DNA from: Wenyingzhuangia sp. 2_MG-2023
GTDB taxonomy: Bacteria > Bacteroidota > Bacteroidia > Flavobacteriales > Flavobacteriaceae
Assembly (NCBI RefSeq): GCF_030548295.1
Contig: NZ_JAUOSB010000002.1
Location: 188,001 to 252,000, forward strand
Direction of reading: 5' to 3'
DNA length: 64,000 nucleotides
The notes below the pieces were generated by a model, which was given only the letters and a program-made list of their open reading frames with translations, did no database searches and was not told the DNA's origin. Shown here in pieces: positions 60,377-64,000 of the stretch; the stretch's first letter is position 1; each line of letters opens with the position of its first letter. A program made the translations under genes and the position numbers.

Positions 60377-61366
60377 TTATTCTTTTTTAGGATTGTAATT
60401 CAACCCTTTTTTTAGTTTTTGGTCAAAATCAGATAATGTATTCTCCTCTATTGGTTCTACTGTTCTACCTTTATCATCAAAATTAAAAGGAAGCTCTAAT
60501 TGACCACCTTGTCTTAATTTTAATTTTTCGAATTGATTCCACATATGTTGCATATTATCTGACAACTGAAATAAAGTTACAATTTGATTTATTTGAGCTG
60601 TTAAGTGTGGATTACCTATATCATCAGTTAGTAATCTATGCATGTGAGCAATTTTTTTACCTTTAGGGTTTTTAGGAGTGTTTTCTTCAAGTTCTGTTAA
60701 AACACCTTTAGGTAATTCATTATATATAAGTGTTTTAGTCCATTTTCCTATAACTCCTGGTCTCTTTTTAATTCCTTTTACAGTAAAATCCCAGCTATTC
60801 AATCTAAACAACTCTTTGTAAAAGATGTCTGGAAACTTCTTTTGCCAAGGTAATAATTCTTCACTGATATATGCTTTCAGTATCTTCTGTAGCTCACCAC
60901 TTTCTCTATCATATTGATAACCTGTAGCCTCATCAACAAGAGCAATTATACCTACTTTAGCTACTGATCTTATAATTAATTCTGCTTTTTCAGCGTATTT
61001 AATCTGTTTTTCAGTTAATTTTCCAGCATTTTTAGCTTCAATAATTGCATCGCAAATATCAATAAGTATCGTAGCATCATATCCATAAGTCTTTGAAACA
61101 GAGCCACCAGCGTTGTTTCTTTTGAACTCTATTTGATTACTTAAAGCATCAAAAACCCCAGCATTTATAAATGGTGATATTGATTTTGAATTAGTGAAAT
61201 TTATTATCCAATCACCAGAACTACCTTCAAAACCAATAGCTTTTTGCAAACCGCTTCTTGATAATACCCTCATACCGTTACTTAAAACATAAGCTGGTAT
61301 TTCAACGTCTCCTATAGCTAGAGGAGTTTTGTCAGAAGCGTGGGTAGCGTAAATTTTGTTATCCAT
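60377..61366 (-). CDS. P63C-domain protein, passenger of the IS1595-type element
   Basis: 329 aa. The middle (VDEATGYQYDRESGELQKIL, then LLPWQKKFPDIFYKELFRLN-SW) is the P63C domain pattern (E-x-A-T-G-Y-Q ... W-x-K-x-F-P-x-x-F-Y-x-x-x-(Y/F)-R-L). The N-terminus (APLAIGDVEIPAYVL... GWIIN-like) resembles phage antirepressor-type domains. Its function is unknown. The start lies within the end of the transposase gene (8-bp overlap), so the two are translated together. Confidence 0.75.
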   Translation of the reverse strand: MDNKIYATHASDKTPLAIGDVEIPAYVLSNGMRVLSRSGLQKAIGFEGSSGDWIINFTNSKSISPFINAGVFDALSNQIEFKRNNAGGSVSKTYGYDATILIDICDAIIEAKNAGKLTEKQIKYAEKAELIIRSVAKVGIIALVDEATGYQYDRESGELQKILKAYISEELLPWQKKFPDIFYKELFRLNSWDFTVKGIKKRPGVIGKWTKTLIYNELPKGVLTELEENTPKNPKGKKIAHMHRLLTDDIGNPHLTAQINQIVTLFQLSDNMQHMWNQFEKLKLRQGGQLELPFNFDDKGRTVEPIEENTLSDFDQKLKKGLNYNPKKE

Positions 61367-62276
61367 TTATTAATTCTTTATAAGTTATTCTATTTTCAAT
61401 ATTGTTTAAAAGCAAGTTGAATCTATTACTTTCTGTTCCTTTTCTAGTGTTGTATCTAAATACAAATTCATCAACATACATTTGTAAGTGCTTCTTAGAT
61501 GTGAAGTGATATATTCCAAAGATACCACGTTTTAAAAGTGACCAAAACCCCTCTATCGTGTTCGTGTGAATTCTACCATTAACATACTGTCCTTGATTGT
61601 GCTTTACAATACTGTGGTCATATATTCTAGCAATACCATTATATCCTAACCATTCATCAGAATATAATTTAGCACTCTCTTTTACGTTTCTAATAATTTC
61701 AGCCGTTAAAGTAACCGATTTCACATTGTCTACAGCTCTAGCAGTAACTATACCACCTCTTTCAACCATTCCTACTACAGGAGTTTTGTCTTTTGAGCTT
61801 CTACCTTGTGAATTCTTTATTTTCTTGTTAGCGTGTCTGTTTTTGTTTTTTCCACCTACATAAGTTTCATCAACTTCAACTTCATTATTTAATTGAGCAT
61901 CATTATCAATACCAAAACAGTTTCTAATTCTTTGAAGCATGAACCAAGCAGATTTTTGAGTAATATCTAAATCACGGCCTAATTGTAAAGATGAAATTCC
62001 TTTTTTATGTGAAGTAACTAACCAAATAGCAAGAAACCATTTTTGCAATGGCATTTTAGTATTGTCAAATATAGTTTGAGTTCTTACGTTGAAGTATTTA
62101 CCTGTATTTTTACACTTGTATTTATTACCTTTACAGTTATAAACCTTAGAGGTGTTATCAAAAGGACTTACAACGTTTCCGTTCCAACGTAATTTTTCTA
62201 AATGATTGATGCAAGCTTGCTCATTTGGGAAAGCGTTTATAAGTTCTAATATAGAGTTAAAGTCGTTGCTAATCAT
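61359..62276 (-). CDS. IS1595-family (ISXO2-like) transposase
   Basis: 305 aa from the ATG at 62276 (MISNDFNSILELINAF); a TTG at 62300 would add 8 residues. An N-terminal zinc-ribbon remnant (VYNCKGNKYKCKNTG) and KWFLAIWLVT precede the DDE domain. Catalytic residues: D136 (EVDETYVGGK), D207 (YSDEWLGYNG) and E242 (TIEGFWSLLKRG), with the N replaced as in ISXO2-like enzymes. Complete and apparently active. Confidence 0.92.
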   Translation of the reverse strand: MISNDFNSILELINAFPNEQACINHLEKLRWNGNVVSPFDNTSKVYNCKGNKYKCKNTGKYFNVRTQTIFDNTKMPLQKWFLAIWLVTSHKKGISSLQLGRDLDITQKSAWFMLQRIRNCFGIDNDAQLNNEVEVDETYVGGKNKNRHANKKIKNSQGRSSKDKTPVVGMVERGGIVTARAVDNVKSVTLTAEIIRNVKESAKLYSDEWLGYNGIARIYDHSIVKHNQGQYVNGRIHTNTIEGFWSLLKRGIFGIYHFTSKKHLQMYVDEFVFRYNTRKGTESNRFNLLLNNIENRITYKELING

Positions 62277-62345
62277 TGTATTATCATTTTGATAAAACAA
62301 ATATAGAACTTAATTACACTAAAACCTAATTAGATTAGTGTAAAA

Positions 62346-62477
62346 TTATATATAGTTACCTTCTTTTTTTATCTCAGAAATTACATCATTCATTAAATCT
62401 ATACTAATGTTGTTTTCAAACAAGTAGCTTTGAGAGTTTTTAAATTTATGCTTTATGTCTTTTATGATTTTTTCCAT
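62346..62477 (-). pseudogene. 5' fragment of the gene split by the IS1595-type element
   Basis: The ATG at 62477 overlaps the stop of the upstream gene (TAATG). The frame encodes MEKIIKDIKHKFKNSQSYLF ... SEIKKEGNYI and stops at the junction. It continues in the fragment at 60246-60323. Confidence 0.65.
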
Positions 62478-62926
62478 TAATCAATAATTTTAAGTTGCTT
62501 TAATAGTCTCTTTAACTCAGATTTGTTTTTAATAACACCGTTAAAAAGTGTTTTATTATGTTCGTGAGTTCCAGAAGATATGTGATATTCATTTTCCTTG
62601 TTATAAGATTTTAATATCTGAAAAGGATTTTCATCATTATTGTTGTGATACCAGTCAGAAGATACTAACTTAAATCCTAAACTTTCAATATCTTCATGGT
62701 CCAGGTGTTTTACTCTAACTTCTATATCGTCAGATTCACTATCAATAGCATTTTGTATCATTTGAATCTCTGAAAGGTCACCTTCTGAACTACCTGCAGA
62801 AAACTCTACTAAAGCCCAGTAACCTTTTGTGCAATCCAAATAACCCCATAAATTAGATTTGTAAGAATACTCAAAACCCACATGGAATTCTTCTAAACTA
62901 GGTGTGTAATATTTATTTTCCATCAA
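62477..62926 (-). CDS. Hypothetical acidic protein (149 aa)
   Basis: 149 aa, soluble, acidic (MMENKYYTPSLEEFHVGFEY...). The frame TPSLEEFHVGFEYE/SYK is a common N-terminus among Bacteroidota phage proteins of unknown function. The end is helical and basic (KNKSELKRLLKQLKIID). It follows the 117-aa gene by 2 bp. Confidence 0.65.
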   Translation of the reverse strand: MMENKYYTPSLEEFHVGFEYSYKSNLWGYLDCTKGYWALVEFSAGSSEGDLSEIQMIQNAIDSESDDIEVRVKHLDHEDIESLGFKLVSSDWYHNNNDENPFQILKSYNKENEYHISSGTHEHNKTLFNGVIKNKSELKRLLKQLKIID

Positions 62927-62928
62927 TT

Positions 62929-63282
62929 TTAATTTTTAAAAAATTCGGTGTAATAATCCTTTTCGTTATCTGAAACTCCTTTAATACAAACAACAGCATT
63001 ATTCATCCAAAATAAAGAAGATAATTGAATGTGGCATTTATAATCATCTTCTTTTAAGGTGTAAAACAAAGTTCCCCTCTTATCTTCCCATACTTTAAAT
63101 TCTCCGCCTAATTCCCATATATGTTTTGGAGATACTATTGTTTCGCCAATTTGCTCCATCATTTTTTCTTTAAAATCAAACAACATTAATTTCATTTCTC
63201 CAAAAATAGGTTTTGTTCTTACTAAAACTAATGTTTGTCCTGCTGTAATTTTATTTCCTTTCCAATCTGTTAAATTTTCCAT
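62929..63282 (-). CDS. Hypothetical protein (117 aa)
   Basis: 117 aa, beta-rich, MENLTDWKGNKITAGQTLVL..., reminiscent of small beta-barrel phage proteins (the opening D-x-x-G-x-x-I-x-x-G-Q-x-L is typical of SH3-like 'DUF' folds). No function known. Part of the leftward cassette. Confidence 0.6.
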   Translation of the reverse strand: MENLTDWKGNKITAGQTLVLVRTKPIFGEMKLMLFDFKEKMMEQIGETIVSPKHIWELGGEFKVWEDKRGTLFYTLKEDDYKCHIQLSSLFWMNNAVVCIKGVSDNEKDYYTEFFKN

Positions 63283-63285
63283 AAT

Positions 63286-63699
63286 CTATAATTTACAAGT
63301 CATTTCTTTGGTGTTTTCAGATCCTATAACAAAACCACAGTCTAGGTAATGTTGTACTAATTTAGGGTTGTTTAAAGACGAAAACAACATCTTTACCCCT
63401 TTATTTTTTGCAGCTTGTTTTAAAACCTCAATTAAAGTATGCAATGCTTCTGCACGAATATCTTTATCCCTTACTTTGTTGGTAGAAACAATAAATTCTA
63501 AAAGCCCAAAAGCTCTAGCGTTGGTAAAATAAACAAACCCGGCACAAATATTTTCTCCATCTAAAGAAATTATAATACCGTGCCTTAAATCGTCTAACAG
63601 ATCCGTGCTTGGTGGTACAGACCATCGGTGAAATTTCCACCATTCAACTAATTCTGGATAATCCTCTATTGTTGTTAATCTTGCTTTTAAATTAAACAT
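63286..63699 (-). CDS. GNAT-fold N-acetyltransferase
   Basis: 137 aa. ARLTTIEDYPELVEWWKFHR begins a GNAT fold; ICAGFVYFTNARAFGLLEFI is the central beta hairpin; ALHTLIEVLKQAAKNKGVKM the CoA-binding region; and LVQHYLDCGFVIGSE the C-terminal Y-x-x-x-GF element. The WWK-x-HRW-x-x-P-P start is common in phage-encoded members. Substrate unknown. Confidence 0.82.
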   Translation of the reverse strand: MFNLKARLTTIEDYPELVEWWKFHRWSVPPSTDLLDDLRHGIIISLDGENICAGFVYFTNARAFGLLEFIVSTNKVRDKDIRAEALHTLIEVLKQAAKNKGVKMLFSSLNNPKLVQHYLDCGFVIGSENTKEMTCKL

Positions 63700-63748
63700 G
63701 GTTATTTACTTGTAAAAATTGTTTTATATAAAAAGGTGATGTTTTTGG

Positions 63749-63803
63749 GGTGTAACACTGGATAACATTACACCTTGCGTAATTAGTGATGTTATCCAGT
63801 GTT
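63749..63803. repeat. Nested, competing inverted repeats
   Basis: A 15-bp perfect inverted repeat AACACTGGATAACAT (63754-63768) / ATGTTATCCAGTGTT (63789-63803) overlaps a second one, GGTGTAA (63749-63755) / TTACACC (63768-63774). The two cannot form together. It lies in a non-coding gap of about 180 bp between the GNAT gene and the next leftward gene. Confidence 0.7.
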
Positions 63804-63883
63804 GAGCTAAAATATGCCTGCCAACGCTCTTTGCCTTTGCCCGCAATAAACAAGCTTTGACAAGCACGTTTATTTTTTTGCCT

Positions 63884-64000
63884 TCAATACCTTCTATTCT
63901 TATTGGGAACTTCTTTTCCACAACTATCACAAGTATGCTTACCATAAGGTTCACCACTAACACCAACCGTACTAATACACTGGCAATAGTCTTCTTTAGT
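63884..64000 (-). CDS. Small Cys-rich protein, partial at the right edge
   Basis: The last 38 codons of a minus-strand gene, ending GKHTCDSCGKEVPNKNRRY, preceded by a CQC motif: a likely zinc-binding protein. The start is outside the window. Confidence 0.5.
   Translation of the reverse strand, partial: TKEDYCQCISTVGVSGEPYGKHTCDSCGKEVPNKNRRY

Larger units (their letters stand above)
60324..62344 (-). mobile_element. IS1595-type insertion element with P63C passenger gene
   Basis: Ends inferred from short imperfect inverted termini, TTTACACCAA (60324) and TTTACACTAA (minus strand from 62344), and from the flanking halves of a small gene. It is about 2.0 kb and holds the transposase gene and a second gene overlapping it by 8 bp. 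A matching 8-bp target duplication is not evident, so a small deletion may have occurred at one end. Confidence 0.65.

Noticed and set aside
63724-63966. 80-codon minus-strand frame covering the nested inverted repeats
   Set aside because: It overlaps a Cys-rich frame (63884-64000) with recognisable zinc-binding residues and runs through a perfect hairpin.

Overview
The window is AT-rich DNA from a member of the Bacteroidota, most likely a marine Flavobacteriia. Host-type genes at the left end encode a secreted protein with a type IX secretion (T9SS) C-terminal sorting domain and a GH43 glycosidase. Promoters throughout carry the Bacteroidota -7 element TAnnTTTG, and Shine-Dalgarno sites are weak.

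Region 1 (1-5548) is host chromosome. It holds a partial secreted propeller-like protein, a T9SS-exported protein with two jelly-roll modules, an IS3-type transposase remnant and a GH43 glycosidase, all on the minus strand. This looks like part of a polysaccharide-utilisation locus.

Region 2 (5549-15893, about 10.3 kb) looks like a self-contained integrated element. It begins at what appears to be the 3' end of a minus-strand tRNA (17 nt, 5549-5565) and ends at a similar 17-mer (15877-15893). Next to each end, on the inside, are direct copies of TGTGCAAATAC with an 11-bp period, as expected of integrase arm sites. It carries a tyrosine recombinase, two HTH regulators, and a long minus-strand array of small genes: HNH endonuclease, 702-aa adenine methyltransferase, J-domain protein, zinc-ribbon protein, a 24-aa membrane peptide and a secreted protein. 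Most genes of the array from 9.3 to 15.3 kb share a leader motif, TTAATCACTACAA, just before the start codon, often behind a GC-rich hairpin.

Region 3 (15894 to beyond 64000) is the virion module of a podovirus-type prophage. From left to right it has: 11-bp-period repeats; an HTH protein; tRNA-like genes (one interrupted Leu-like, one with an apparent 8-nt anticodon loop, then CAT and Asn GTT); small genes including HNH, a RuvC-like nuclease, GroES, an HExxH peptidase and two Tad2/DUF2829 (anti-Thoeris-type) proteins; tail fibre and depolymerase genes (GH16 and SGNH hydrolase); lysis genes (holin candidate, GH19 endolysin with an EF-hand loop, unimolecular spanin candidate); a tandem Cpn10-like protein; terminase, portal, scaffold and major capsid; very large internal virion proteins; and tail tube/nozzle proteins. 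Gene order and protein sizes resemble crAss-like podoviruses of Bacteroidota, but this is inferred without a search.

Two minus-strand cassettes interrupt or follow the virion genes. One (50.6-53.7 kb) contains at least three apparently frameshifted genes, including a MazG. The other (59.7 kb to the right edge) includes an IS1595-type element with a P63C-domain passenger gene, inserted in a small gene whose two halves are still visible. No DNA polymerase, primase or helicase is visible, so the replication module and the right attachment site presumably lie beyond the right edge. Either regions 2 and 3 are one temperate phage, or region 2 is a separate island or satellite sitting in tandem with it; the attachment-like repeats favour the second reading.
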